A stretch of 64,000 nt of DNA from Pteria penguin (GCA_035048485.1 CM068590.1:5828093-5892092), one strand, 5' to 3'; positions 35,411-48,542 are shown, counted from the first letter of the stretch. The notes: generated by a model not told the origin, from the sequence alone. A program made the numbers and translations.

Positions 35411-35499
35411 CTATATATATACAGAAAGAATACGATACATAAATATATACACAACCTACGGTAAAAATTTATCTGTCCTGCTATTTTACTGACAATTAA

Positions 35500-38494
35500 T
35501 TAATCTCTGTCATATCGGTTTGGAGAGGGGCACACGTACAAAGTACCATGTATATCTACAATATTGTTCACATTCAGGATATTCAAAACAGGTATAAAAT
35601 CCACTCTTTCTTCTGCGGTAACTTCCCATACACAGCCCACAGGCTTTACCCTCTTCAATCGTTTAATTGCCGCTAAGTTAATAAGACGGTAAGGGTTGTG
35701 GTCTTCCGACTGGATAAATGATTTAATAGAGGCAAATTCCGTTTTGTTCCCTTGATCATACTTGTATGTTATAACATGCTGTTGTCTTTTTTCCAGTCGT
35801 GAGTAGGATTCCCCATATACATAAAATCCCCTTTTAAACATGTTTATTCTTAGGAATTCCTTGATACCGGGTTTTGTCACTCCGAATTTTAAAACCATGC
35901 GTTGTTCGGCCTCACTTAGATTCCGACAGACGGCAGTTCCAAGAGACTCTATTCCATCTTCTATTTCATTGGAAAGTTTCACCGTGCCACTCAGTTCATT
36001 ATAAAGATTTTCAATTTCTTCTGTTGTTTCCTTGAGGTAGATCCTACTCATTACTGACGGAATTTGAAGCATGGCGACTATATTTGTAATCTGCGTATCT
36101 ACACCCTGTGTACCGTGTATTTGTTTAACAATGAAACCGTTCAGATCCTCAAATATGAAGCAGTTATTGACAAAGAGAGGCCCCGTTTGACGTACACAAT
36201 CAGTCAGATGTAGCAACTGATGCATATTTAAAGTCATATATCGTTCCCCGTACAAAATTTTGATATTTTCGACAAAAAGTAGTAAAGCCTTGTCAGCTGT
36301 CTGAAGATCATTACTTGATATCCCCTCCTTTGATAACAAAAAAATTGACCTCGCTAATAAACAGAAATGTACAAAATGTTCCGATTCTAGAATATGACGT
36401 AACACGGGTATTCCCCAGTACAACAAAAAGTTTCTAAATTCAGAGGCCTTCCAATGCGGAATCTCATCAAGCGATCTCGGAATGCGCGAAACATAAATAG
36501 TCGGTTTAATACTGCGGAGTAAACGGTTTACTTCATCGCGTTTTAGGTAATAAGATGAGTCTTTTGCTTTATTTTTCTTATCAAACCAGATTGTTAATAA
36601 CGTTTTCATTATCCCTAGACACACTCCGTGCATATAATCGATAACACAACTATTAACGCAATCAAATGATTTCAAAAACATAAACCAAAACTTCCCCTTG
36701 TGACCATTGACTGACGATTTCGTTTTATTCTCTTTAATGTTTTCTGTCACTAGATTTGTATTTTTAATTATACTTTCTTTTGTACGCGGAGGCCCTTTAG
36801 GATTACTTTCAATATAGGGGAAAATATGCGATATGCCCCCTGTGTCATGCTTGAACGTCTCCCCTTTCTGTAAACAGTGCCAACAGCTGTATTCCCCATT
36901 GAATTGATTGCAATTGTAAACAAGTGCCCTTGCGGGAAGATCGCACGTACATGTCAGAAGTAGACATCTACAGATAAACTCCTTTCCTTGATTATCAGTG
37001 AATGAATGGCCTTTTGTCTCCAACATGGCTAGTTCTTCGTACAGCGGTTTTAGAAAGGACCACATGATAGGTTTTCCGGAGGAAATCCACACCCCGTAAA
37101 ATAGAGAATTGTTTCTTTTTTTCCTTTGAGCGATCGGTAATTCATTAATCAAAAAATATACAGGCCATATACTAACATTTGATGATTTAAATAGCGGGGC
37201 ACCGTCGGTGTTAATTGAAAATGAAATGTTATTTGCGTGGCTTAATAACCCGCCGTTTTTGAAATGATTTTGGTATAACTCGCCATCGTATATATCTATT
37301 AATTTTTTATCTTTATTTTTCGTAAAATGGTTAAATCGATGTTGTCGTATCATGTCACAGAATTCACGTTTTTGCCAAAGAGAAGCAAGCTGAGACGTCA
37401 GTTTAAGTTGCAGAAAATACGCAATTCGTCCGGACTGTGTCAGCGATGATCCGCACGACGAACATGTTTTACTTTTCTTATCTACCGTCGCGTAACATGT
37501 GTTGCAATGATAAGTTATAGTGGGTATCAAATTTTTTGCGAATCTGTTCGTAACGTTCCTAAAAAGGTAGATACTCCCCATGAGTCGATGCCCATGTGGC
37601 AGGATGCATGCAATCAAACGCAGCATGTACGATAGCGCTTCTTCCGATAGGCGGAATCTGATAATAAAACAACAAATTATAAGCAAAGTTACGCCCAAGG
37701 TGTGAGGGGCATTAGGGTATAAGGGTTTTCCGCACGTGTCTTCACTTTTTTGTTCTTCTCGTTTTCTACATACTTCGATATTATCGATGACAGTAGTGGC
37801 GAAATGTTTTAAAGTCTCTGACTCATAAACAGTACTATCGGTTTCGTCCGCCAAACTATCAGGGTCCCTCTCCTTTATTTCTTCAGAAAGAGAAGAAAAT
37901 ATTTCTTCGAACTGAACATCAAATGCCTCATTGGAGTCTTGGAACAAAAGCTTATCCGTTAACACTGTTTCTTGTTCGGTGTCTCTTTCTGTTTTATCGT
38001 CGTCGTCATCGTGATCATCTCTATCGTTGTCTATTAATTTGTAATCAGCTGAATCCCTTTCATGGAGAACTCTCTGCTGTTGGAGAATCTGGGGAGGGAG
38101 AGATGCAACATTACTGGCAGACTGAATTGGAGTTTGATATGTAAACGGCAGAGGATTAGTTTCTGATTGGTTACATATTTCCCTAACTATTTTACACGGA
38201 CTGCCATCATCACATTCGCCGTCTACGTCCTGGAAATTAATTTGAAAACATTAAATAAATTTGATTAGATAACATTCCCTTTAAAGACACATTTGATAAT
38301 GAAATGTATTTCAAATATGATAATGCATTTCTCCGTTTTATTTATTACCTTTTCATACTTTCTCCTATTTATTTATTTATTCATTATATCTATCTATTTA
38401 TTACTATTACCTTTGAGTAGTTGATCATACTGAATTAAATTAATAGAAATATTCTTACCCTGAACTTGTTGGGTACTCCTTTTCTCCGAGGCAT
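35500..38494 (-). CDS. CACTA/EnSpm-like transposase, 921 residues
   Basis: Exon 1 is 38494-38459 (MPRRKGVPNKFR, basic, donor GTAAGA). Exon 2 is 38229-35500 (909 residues, acceptor TTTCCAG); the junction is phase 0 and there is no internal stop. After an acidic N-terminal region comes a zinc ribbon (CNTCYAT..CSSCGSS, about 37437-37510), then NTDGAPLF near 37200 (likely first Asp), a second cysteine cluster CDLPARALVYNC..YSCWHC (36890-36950), DYMHGVCLGIMKT (about 36620) and FEDLNGFIVKQIHGTQ (about 36140, candidate Glu). This order resembles TNP2-like transposases of animal EnSpm/CACTA elements. It appears intact and may be recently active. Catalytic residue assignment is inference. Confidence 0.78.
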
Positions 38495-38861
38495 GTTACT
38501 GCATGTCTTTTCAAGTGAGAAAATAAATTCTCATGTACCGAATTAACACTGCACGGAATTAAACTTGTCAAACTGGCATTAATCTTAAACAAATATGTAT
38601 CTATAGAAAATGAACATAACGTACATGTGCGCAACAGTGTCTGATATGCATCTGCTGGCAATCTGGAGCATCACTACGTCATTAATTATCGTGCGGCCGT
38701 ACTATTTCGTTATCTTGGTCATCGGCGGTCATCAAAAAGAATTACGGCAGGAAATCAGTATCATGTTACATGTATACACAGCTTCACTATTCGGCAACAG
38801 ACGCGCGCTGCCCTCATTTTGAATTCGAAATTTGAAAAACGAACAACGTGAACAAAGCAAG
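38495..38861. promoter_or_regulatory. Divergent promoter region of the CACTA-like element
   Basis: The transposase ATG (38494, minus) and BEN-gene ATG (38862, plus) are 367 bp apart and face away from each other, so both promoters must lie here. No convincing TATA box; a GTTCTCATGTACCG/ACGTACATGTGCGC-rich centre is visible. Confidence 0.5.
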
Positions 38862-41800
38862 ATGGCAAAAAGTGCGAGAGAAAATGTGCATATAGTGATA
38901 TATTTTGAGATTGACAGAACCCTTCAAACTATGCAAAAACATAAAGTTGAAGATTTGCCTGAAAGCCCATCATATGAGAATTGCGCCATGAAAAAAGTTA
39001 GAGTTTTGTGGAAAACATCAAAAATTTTAGATGATGGCACGGAAGTTATTGAGGATATGCCGTATGAAGGAATTGTAATTTTTACTGGAAGTAAGTTCAT
39101 TTTCTAATATTCAAAGCTAGTACAGCCTACAGGTATGTTGAATGAAAAATTGGGGAAGTGGGGGGGGGGGTCTTCTAATTTCCTTAAGCGAGTTTAAAAC
39201 CACTAATATATTGTTCTTTTTACTTCTAATGTTTGAATTCAACTATGAAAGTATAATATGATACACAATATTTATGAATCATAAACACTTTCTACTTTGA
39301 TTTCTTAATACGCGTATTTTCATTTTGGAGATAAGCTGAATATTTATAAAAAGTAATGTTCATTTGTTGTTTTAGGTCTTACCAAATGCAGAGCTTTCAC
39401 AAAGCAAGTTAACCAAGAAATTATGTTATCAGAGGAAGGAGTTGTCGCAAAACTTTTGAAGTTGAGTGAGGAGATGAAGGCCTCTGCAGGAAGACGTGGA
39501 ACAAGTTTGAAACTTAAACGAGCCCTGGAGGAGGAATCGCGTGATTCTGAACGAAAACAAACAAAAGTAGACACAAATTCTAAATCTAATAAAGCTAAGA
39601 TTATGAAAATGAAAGAAGTTTTGGCATTTGCTGGTCTAGATGAGGGGGCACCAGATGATACACCTTCAACTCAGTCAAAAGAAGAGGCATTACCATTGAA
39701 AGTGAGTGCCTCAGTGAAGTCAGGTAATGTAACTTCACTGTCTTTAGTACAGTCTGGCTCTACTCCAAACAAAACGCCACAAACAGTGAATAGATGCATC
39801 AAAACGCCACAGAAAACAACCACATCAACTCCCAAAAAGTCAAAAGAATGGACTCCTGAAGCACCTATCTTCAGCAATCAATATAGTAGGACCCCGGTAA
39901 AACCTTCAGCAAAATTTACCCCAAGAAAATCACCCCGTAGGAGTCCATTTCAAACAAGAAATCTATCATCAATTGTTGGCAGCAGCCTTGAAGTTCTTAA
40001 TAAACACAATGAGGATTTAAATCAATTTGAAGAGGTATGTCAATAATTATTTTAATCTTAAAAGTCGTTATCAGCAACGGATTCCATACATTAAGATTGT
40101 AAATGCTTTTATTTTCAGAAATAAAAAATGTATTTATGTGTGTAATTTCTTCAAGGTTTTATAAAACTCTTTCAGGTAACCATAAGTCTACATTTTGAAT
40201 GATTATTGTACATTCTCAAATTTAAGTCACTTGAACTTTCAAGTAAACGGTATGAAAATTGTAATAAAATTTTGTTTAAAGCTCATCTCAAAAACTTATT
40301 GCAAACTCCAGGTCTATGTTTGTGTTGATCAAATGAGATCTTAAAAAGGGAACTTGTGGTGTATAGGAATACATAGTTCTTCATATGAATCTGGTCAAAA
40401 CATCCACACCATGAAAGTTTTCAATTTAAAATATTCTGAATTCTTAACATATTTGTTTTCAGGAATTTCCAGCCACATCATCCCAGAATGACTCCATTCA
40501 AGTGGGTGAATTTGGATATAATTCTAATATACCGGTTTCAGATACAGTACCAGCTCCTGATCATCCAATACAGTCCCTAGTTGGTAAGATAATTAACCTC
40601 TTGTAAAAATTATCAAAACCAGAATTAAATGATTTGTATTGAACATAATGAAAGATATGTTTAATTTGTACACATCAACTAGATGCACATATATATCATA
40701 TATACTTATTCATCTGAGTTAAACTGTAGCAATTTAATCTGACATTTCTGATTTATTGACAGAGTATTATCAAAGGCTCCCATTTGATACCCAGACAGAA
40801 ATAGTATCTTTTTGTCATGTTCTAGCCAACACACTACAGCAGTGTACCTATGGGACCGGCTATAGTCAACAAGAGTTTCAATACTCTGAGACCCAGCTTG
40901 GGAATTCAAGCTTCTCTCAAACTACCAGGACAAAAGAAGAGGTAAATATTCAAATGCTTATTTTCATTTGATAATATGGCATTATGTGTTAAACTATGAA
41001 CAAATGTTCCAAAAGACCTTAATATCACCTGAATAAGCATGTCCTTCTATTTAAATTTCCAAAGGAAGGTATATAAGAAGTGCCTAGTGTCCAAAAAATC
41101 CTTTATGTATGCTTCCATCAAAATCTTTATTTAAAATTATGATTTGTACCATGCTGATCCCAAAAGAGCTGAAAGTAACCTCAAAAATTTAAAATGAATG
41201 CGTACATATTTCATCAATATTAATTTCTTCACAGAGGAAGCTTCCTTTAATCCATGCTGACGATGGATCTTATGATGATGTCACAGTTAACCCAGCAGTC
41301 TTAAGATCCATTGAAATGAGGGCAATGACATCAAAATCACCTGCTATTTTCCTTCTGAATAAAGTGCTGGAATTAGTATTCTCAGAAGAAGAACTTAGGC
41401 ATGTCAAAGGTGTAAAAGGATTAGATCAACATAAAATGGATGCAATGAAAGGTATGTATGTGCCAAATGGCATTTTTATAAAATCATGAACTAGGCACAA
41501 ATTAAACAAGAGACCCAAGTGGGCCTATATCGCTCACCTGAGTACCTAGTGATCAGTCATCCATGAAGGAAGAATTCATTTATTTTTGCATTACTGTGAC
41601 TAAGTCAACACAAATGTTGAAAATATGTCAAATTTTATCTCAGACTAGAATAAAAAACAACACTTTTTTGCACATCCATTCAGGTGATTTTGATATTAAG
41701 CATTTCCTTTGTCTCTGCAAGATGTCATTCAGGGCAACAAGTTAGTCATTTTCTTTAGGTGGGGCCTTTTGTTGACTGATTTCAAGTCTGGGTCATGAAC

Positions 41801-43241
41801 AACAAAAGTTTCAAATATTGTCCAGATCTAACTTAAGATTGCCTAATTTCATATGTTGAGTGTTGAGAAACATCTAAAAACTTATTTAGATGTGTAAAGA
41901 AATGAAAAAAAAATTTTTTGACCACAGCTGGATTTGAACCACTACTCTCCATATTTCAATTACCAAGTGGTATATGTACCATTGTGAAACCTACTCTTTA
42001 GACATGGTGGCATTACCTGTTAACCAATTTGGATGAAATTTACCAAATTGATAGAGGACCTTTAGTACTTCATGTATTCCATGTTTCATTAAAATCTTCC
42101 ATGTGGTTTTGTAGAAAAAGTTGAAAATGTGAAAAATGGCCACCCCCCCCCTCCCCTTTTTTTTGGGGAGGGGGGAAGTCTTAAAAAATTCATAAAAAAT
42201 CCAAAAATTGAGATAATGACAAAATTCTTTCACAATAATATTCCTTACCACAATTATGATCAAAATAGTCATTAAGAAATCATCAATATCAATTAACTGA
42301 AAAACATGACACTTTTCTGCATTGAAATGACTAAGTCCAGAAATACGTCAAAAAAGCATAAATTTCTATTTGACGGATCTTAACCCGAAACCACTTTTTA
42401 ATAACCCATCTTTATAGATTGTTGAAATGCAATTATTTTCCCCATTTATGCACTGGTTCTGGAGAAGAAGATGTTTGAAGATCGGTACCCTTTTGGGCAC
42501 TTTTGGCCCCTCCCTGGATCTACCCCTGAGGGAATCTGGATCCCGAACACAATTTTAGTAGGGGACCTTGAGTACATCATTTACCCAAAGTTTGATCCAA
42601 ATCTGCAATGTAGTTCCAGAGAAAAAGTCGAAAATGTGAAAAAGTTAACGACGGACGGACGACGACGAATGGCGCATTATGACTATAGCTCACTTGAGCC
42701 TTTGGCTCAGGTGAGCTAAAAAAGGTCCCCTTATACCGTTTTTGTCACAAGGTTAGAATGTTGAAAACACTTAAACTCTTCAAAATGTTAGTAACCCCCT
42801 CCTCTTTTTTGAATTATCTCTTTTTATTCCATAGTACAATAATCTTTGCTTGTCAAATCTGAGTTTAGCAGAAACTCACCCGTTTTTGCCTTTCATGTAC
42901 CCCCCCCTCCCCTGCCACTTTCACTGAAATTCTAGATCTGCATCCCTGAACCAGTAGGATATCATTACCCTCAAATCTTATGTTAGGTCTATTGTCTATA
43001 TATTGAGAAATATATATTCAGTAATGACAATAACTTGTTATTAATATCATTTTAGTGGATTTTACCTGCATGGTACCTTTATTTTTCAGAATATCTATTT
43101 TCCAAGTGTGAGACACTACAATTCGACCAGTTGTCACCAAAACTCTTCAGAGTTACAATTCAAAATAAAATTGGAAATATCAGGCAAAGGAAGGACAAGG
43201 AAACTGTTAGAATCAAATTGAAGTCACCAGTGAATCAGTGA
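38862..43241 (+). CDS. BEN-domain protein of the CACTA-like element, six exons, 518 residues
   Basis: Exons 38862-39090, 39376-40034, 40463-40583, 40763-40941, 41235-41451 and 43090-43241 all join in phase with GT-AG borders and no stop. The N-terminus (YENCAMKKVRVLWKTSK.. EGIVIFTG) resembles the tudor-like leader seen in some BEN proteins, but I am not sure. The middle is low-complexity, basic and S/T/P-rich (KTPQKTTTSTPKKSKEW, FTPRKSPRRSPF). The last two exons form a BEN domain: IFLLNKVLELVFSEEELRHV..LDQHKMDAMKEYLFSKCE, ending in basic residues. BEN domains bind DNA or chromatin. Here it is probably a DNA-binding partner of the transposase or a chromatin tether (inference). Intron 5 holds a dispersed repeat. 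Confidence 0.82.
41510..42721. repeat. GCTCACCTGAGC-ended repeat in BEN-gene intron 5
   Basis: It starts ACAAGAGACCCAAGTGGGCC..TATCGCTCACCTGAG and ends GGCTCAGGTGAGCTA after AACGACGGACGGACGACGAC. Longer (1.2 kb) and more diverged than 7621-8146. A C/T-G hairpin (CCCCCCCTCCCC..GGGGAGGGGGG, 42145-42176) lies inside. Confidence 0.75.
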
Positions 43242-43689
43242 ATTTTAATTAATAGTTCAAGAAAATTCATTAATCAACTGGTGAATTGTTTAATGTATTT
43301 AACCATGTTGTAATATCAGTAGTGAAATGTGAATATGTGTATATATAGTGATGATTTCTCAAGGAATATTCTGATATGTCAAAAAGTGACTTCCATTCTT
43401 TCTTGGATTAATAGCGCTTAGTGAAGTGTGACAAACTAGGATATAGTGACATGCTGTTCCATAACTTGATGTGAATTCTCTTAATTGTTGCAGCTCTAAA
43501 ATGTCTGTTATAGGATATTGATCCATAATACTTCATATTCTTCCATTAAGATTTTATAAATAAAATATTCAATATCGAATTTAAAATTTAGCTTTTGGTA
43601 TGAAATTAACCAGTTTATGAAAAATATTCAACAGTATTTCTTTTGTAAGTAAAAAAACTGTAAAATCATTTTTTTTTTCTGAGGCTAAT

Positions 43690-44050
43690 ATTTTTTTCCA
43701 TTGAATTAACAGTTATGTATAATGTCTTATAACTGTTAAATCAATGGTATTTCAATGGTTTTTCAGTGGTTTGCATTAAACAGTATTTATGCATTGAATC
43801 TACAGTTAATTGTGATGTCATATAACTGTACAAAGTGATTTGCATAAGTATTGATTTTCAATGGTATTTCAATGTGCTTTAAGTTCACTTCACTGCATTT
43901 TCAATGCAAAACTGCAGAATCAATGCTTTCAGCTGGTAGAATTAATATAAGCTGTACATAAGCAGTTTTTTGATTTGGTTGATCAATGTCATATCAATGG
44001 TTAGAAAAAAACTGTATAAACAATGTAATATCAATGGCATTTATTTCTGT
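43690..44050. repeat. Right subterminal repeat array of CACTA-like element
   Basis: Dense TTCAATGG, ATCAATGG, CATTGAA and ACAGTT/AACTGT motifs in mixed orientation, matching the left array. The 3' end of the BEN gene lies about 450 bp upstream. Confidence 0.6.
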
Positions 44051-44057
44051 AAGGGAA

Positions 44058-44395
44058 GTGTTATAGCGATACAAGTCCCCTAAAGGCAGTAAATTTCATG
44101 ACAACATTTTGTTATGTCCTAGACAAGGATTTTACCATGGTGTCTATTGTGATCTTGAACTATGACCTTGGTTCAAGGTTATGGCACATTTTTCGGTCCT
44201 AAGGAACATTTCTGTGGAATATTATTGAAATCCATTAACAGGGGGAAGAGTTATGCCCAGAACAAGGTTTTGACCATGGAGTATAATACTATATTGTCAC
44301 CTTAGTTCAAGGTCATGATACACCCTTAGGTCCCAAGGAATATTTCTTTGAAATATTTTTGAAATCCATCCACATTGGGAGGAATTATGCTATGA
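44058..44395. repeat. Truncated AAGTCCCCT-family repeat (copy B)
   Basis: Counterpart of 11399-11735, separated from its left flank by the CACTA-like insertion. Confidence 0.6.
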
Positions 44396-44903
44396 CTGAA
44401 ATCAAAAAGAAATCAGGAGGTTTCTTACAAATACAAATGTATCACAACAGAACTGTGACAATATTTTCTCAATACCTGACAAATCAATTTCCTACCTGCA
44501 CATGTTACAGTAGCTGTGGGTACTGCAACACTCCTTGTAGGAGGCTTCCAAGCCTTCTTTGTTGATGGTTGATGTTTTGAAATTGAAAAATATACATGTG
44601 TTTTGACTGACATTTTAAAATATTATAGCTTGTAATGATAACAATAAATATTAAGTAATTTCTTCTCCAATAAACTGGGTAACGTTGAGCAATATTCCTC
44701 TTGTTAATTATACACATGTATCAAACATGGCTGCAGATAGAAGGCATCGTCATCGGCAGTTGCTAAGGACAACAAGATATACAGCTTTTTTTTCTTACGC
44801 CGCTGTCACATTTCTATTTGTACTTACTGCAATCTAATGTTAAAATTTGAAAATGTAAACTCATTTATTCAAATAAGTCCATTCTAATGTCTAAATTGAA
44901 TTA

Positions 44904-45030
44904 TAAGGATTAACTTTGACACGTTTGCAATTTATTGCGATATAATATAGTTTTAGGTGGTGCACACTTTTTATAATCCTCTTCGATATTATATCTCAAT
45001 AAATTGCAAACATGTTAAAGTTAATCCTTA
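44904..45030. repeat. Foldback MITE (copy B)
   Basis: Counterpart of 12246-12373. Confidence 0.75.
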
Positions 45031-48000
45031 AGTATTCTTATCAACTCGCTAGGACTTATGATTACTAATGAAATACCCTGGGTGTCTTTTCACTATTTGA
45101 TGGTTTCTTTTTACACACAAACGAGCCATGTCCTTGTTCTACCTCATATAGTCTGTATAGTTAGCATAGACCATTACATCTTAACCTGTCTATCTCATGA
45201 CGCCCCGTGTGGCACGTTAAAGATCTCTACATGCTTCAGATGGGTCCGTTGCAAAATTCACAATTTGTATGACCTGCATCAATCAATTGCTTTTACTTTC
45301 ACCTACAATATTTGTGGTGTGACATAAAGCAATAAAGAAACAAAAAATAAACTTCAACATATTATTGTTACTCTCATTAAAAGTATCGCTAAGATATACA
45401 TGTAGCATACATGTACAACTATCAGTGTGTGTATACCTCTACCAGAAGTAGTAGGGACCTTTCCTTTCTCTTTCTCCTCTCTTTCTAGAGTTCCTTTTTC
45501 GATTACTCTTTCATCTACATAAACAAAGACCTTTAATTATTTCATGTACTGATTAAGTGACTAAGAATATCTCTTTGTGAAGATATATAAGCTATGTGTA
45601 TATGTACATGTAACATAATATCCTTATAAACATAACATTTAAAAGTTAATTTCAACAAGTATACAGTAATTTTACTTCCTACTCAATATGTCATTGTCCA
45701 TATTTATATTTTAGTGTTATAATCCGTTATAGACCTATCCTGAAGGAGATAGCCATTCTATTGTTCCCTCAAGTGAACTACATATATTTCCCAAAGGCCA
45801 TCTCACAAGAGGCCAGTCTGATTGGTTTATTATACCACTATTTCAAATAACTTGTCATATTGAATATGATGATATAATATAACAATATATCATGAAGTAT
45901 AACATTAACTTTGAGTACACTTCGTATTGGAAGAAGAAGAAGAACAGCTCATCCAAAAGAGCTGATGTCAATTACGAGGTTGGAGGGAAGATATAAAAAA
46001 AATTATCAATCTGAGTGATATTCATAGGGGGAAAATTCTTAAAGGTATAATAAATGAAGTGAGTTACATGTGGTACAATATGATCTGTTAAACTTGCATG
46101 AAACAGACATATTCTTTTGTTTAAATTGTTATGCTGCCACTCTAGTATTTAAACAAATTAAACAATTTAAATAGTAATCATTGGAAAGAAATTTCATTAA
46201 ATAAGAAATGCTGTTTCAAGGAAATTTTAATAACGAGTTTCTTAATTGAATAATACTATATAGAGGTAAATTATCAAGTGTATGTCCCGTATAATGCCAA
46301 ATTTTTTATTTCAATGAATTTGCCAGAGTTTAAAACATTTCAATAAGGTACTTACCATTATCCAAGATACAGGTATCTAAAAAGAAGGGTTGAACATCTT
46401 CCCCCTTTTTCCAAGCACTAAAACATTTTGAACCAAACCTGTAAAGATTGAAAGTATGTCACAAAACTTAAGAATTTACAATTTTTTGCGTTCTAAGTAT
46501 ATTCATGGTAATTATGTCTCAAGTATCCAACCGCTTGATAATGACTGGTCACCTCCTGCTTCCATGTCGTGATATATGACTGAGAAATTGTTGAAAGCGA
46601 AGTAAAACCTATCAACGTTGCAAACCAATCTGACTCTGTAGTCGGCTTACGGGATTTGTCTTTTGGTCATGATTCAGTAAATTGCTGAATGGATTTTCTT
46701 TCGAACGAATTAAGGACCCAAGTTCGAATCTTATGCGAGAGGTCTGGGACTGCAATCACTGTTTACGTACACTACAGAGAGATACATGTATACTAACAAA
46801 GTGGGGTGTGCTACAATTCTCCATCAAGCAGTCCATGGCTGATTCAGAAGACAGTCTGAGTCTTGGTAGGGTAACGGTTTTTTAATTCATATAAAGGTGA
46901 CAGATTTTTTAAACTTTGAGGTCAGTAAGGAACTGGACAAAAACTGCACGTATTGATTAAAGTTTGATCACAGGAACCGGTAACTTATATACACAAGAAA
47001 AATCGAAAACAAGTCAAAGAATTTAGTGTGCATGTTTTATTGATAAATTAAATGTTCCTGAGATTTGATGTACTGAAATAAAGAAGATTCCTGTCCATAC
47101 CTTTGCTATCTTTTATCCTTTGGACATCGAGGTCAGATAAGAATATTGTAAAGGATTCCACCTTGTTTCCTATCACTTGTTTTGTAAGTGTGATAGTGTC
47201 GGACATTATGATCTATAGATCTAACAAGTTCCTACTAGGGTAACTTACTTACTATGGTAAGTACTGTACTGTACAGCAGACGATACTAGGGGAGTACTAT
47301 AGCCGATTCCTTGTGAAAATGTTGATGAAAACGTTGATATTCTGCACATTCTTGACAAAATAATCATTCAAATTTCGATTTATATTAACAAGAAGTGTAC
47401 TCAAAATATCAACATTAATAAACAAGCATAATTTCTCTCTATTTCTCATCCTGGCGAATCGGAAACCGTGATGTGTCTGTAATAGAATTCCGGAAACAGA
47501 ACGGAGTCTTAAATGCTCAGGGAATTAGTTTGTAAATATTAAAATATTCAACTATTTTTGCATTTTATTTCACTTTTATCGCTCGTTATCCGCCATCTTG
47601 GATCGGATCAGAACGTCGCTCTAGCCCGTTCCGATCATTCCAATCCATTCCGGCGGAACGGCGCGTTCCATTATCAGAAACAGCCGGAACAACCAGAACG
47701 TTCCGCATAATGGAACGCACCCCAGATTTCTGGTTATGGTTATTTTAGGTCTTTTTGAAGGTTGCAGAAACCCCCCTCCCCTTCTTCAGACTGAATAGTG
47801 GAAAATAGTCATCACGGCCCCTTTCAAAAATTTCCAGATCCGCCTATTGTCAGTGTTTAGGTCTATGCGATTCAAGCGAGACTCGATGGCACAAAAAGTG
47901 GCTTAAAACAGTGGTATCATATTGCAAATGTTGTTTTGGGTCCCCTCCCTCCCCCTTTTTTTCAATTTATTCTTACAGGCCTGTTAAGACAATAATATTT

Positions 48001-48127
48001 GCATTGTCCTGTTCTCTTTATCTTTTGTGTCTTCCCTCTATCTCCTCTTATGCTATTACCCCATTATCCCTTATATCTATTAATAGATTAACTTGCAACC
48101 TTGAACACACTGATATTAAAAAATTAT

Positions 48128-48135
48128 TGACGTCA
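48128..48135. promoter_or_regulatory. CRE (TGACGTCA) upstream of TRIM-like gene 1
   Basis: A perfect CREB/ATF palindrome followed by CGTTTCCCGAAAACTC. The same arrangement stands at 56833 before TRIM-like gene 2. Followed at about 48220 by AGGCAGTGAG-GTAGGC, a possible leader-exon donor conserved in both paralogs. Confidence 0.55.
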
Positions 48136-48508
48136 CGTTTCCCGAAAACTCTGTGTACAGTGGATGTGTATTCGTTGCTGGCAGCGTTGAATCTTCTTCT
48201 CAAAGGCAGTGAGGTAGGCTACGTTCTATATTACTCCTGAAATATTAGTTGTAGAAGTACTTCTCAAAATATTGTATAATGTGAACATGAAATAGATATA
48301 AACCATATAATCTAATATGCTACATTAAATATATTTAGATCTACTTTCGGTTTGCTATATATGTAATATGGGGATTGTCTACAAGTCTGATTGTTTACCA
48401 GTCCTGTGTTCTATAAGCCCGAAGGTTCACCAGTACGAAGGTTCAGCAATCCGTCATCAAAGTCGAAACATCTGCAGTAGAGGCAGCAGACGGGTGGTAG
48501 AGAAGCAC

Positions 48509-48542
48509 GGGGATGGGGGGGGGGGGAGGGGGGATGGGGGCA
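48509..48542 (+). repeat. G-rich tract, possible G-quadruplex
   Basis: Runs of 4, 11, 6 and 5 G separated by one or two A/T bases, in the presumed 5' intron of TRIM-like gene 1. The paralogous place near 57180 is only weakly G-rich. Confidence 0.45.

Larger units (their letters stand above)
35116..44055. mobile_element. CACTA/EnSpm-like DNA transposon, 8,940 bp, with BEN-domain gene (copy B only)
   Basis: The ends are CCCTTAGACAAAATAA and, reverse-complemented, CCCTTACAGAAATAAATG. They are flanked by AA at 35114-35115 and 44056-44057; copy A has the empty site ACAAGTG at about 11397. Both subterminal regions (about 35130-35400 and 43690-44050) are packed with CATTGAA/TTCAATG and ACAGTT motifs in both orientations, as CACTA elements often are. 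It codes for a large transposase on the minus strand and, divergently, a BEN-domain protein; both have clean exon structures. The superfamily call rests on the transposase resemblance and the subterminal repeats. The ends do not begin with the classical CACT, so a related clade is possible. Confidence 0.85.
33453..47206 (-). pseudogene. Harbinger Myb/SANT accessory gene, damaged (copy B)
   Basis: Exons correspond to copy A: 47206-47101 (MSDTITLTKQ..), 45514-45443, about 44570-44512, about 34979-34925, 34521-34319 (KFIWNEEATRKLISLRG..), and 33787 downward. A 7-bp loss near 33550 puts the coiled-coil exon out of frame after REARKERKERD. The CACTA-like element sits in the intron between the third and fourth exons. 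The Myb/SANT exon itself is intact. Confidence 0.75.
29563..47723. mobile_element. PIF/Harbinger DNA transposon, copy B (with nested CACTA-like element)
   Basis: Same insertion as 5873-21043: identical inverted ends and CAG at 29560-29562 and 47724-47726. Without the nested 8,940-bp element it is about 9.2 kb. It keeps the empty ISL2EU site at 47524-47525. Both of its genes are more damaged than in copy A. Confidence 0.93.
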
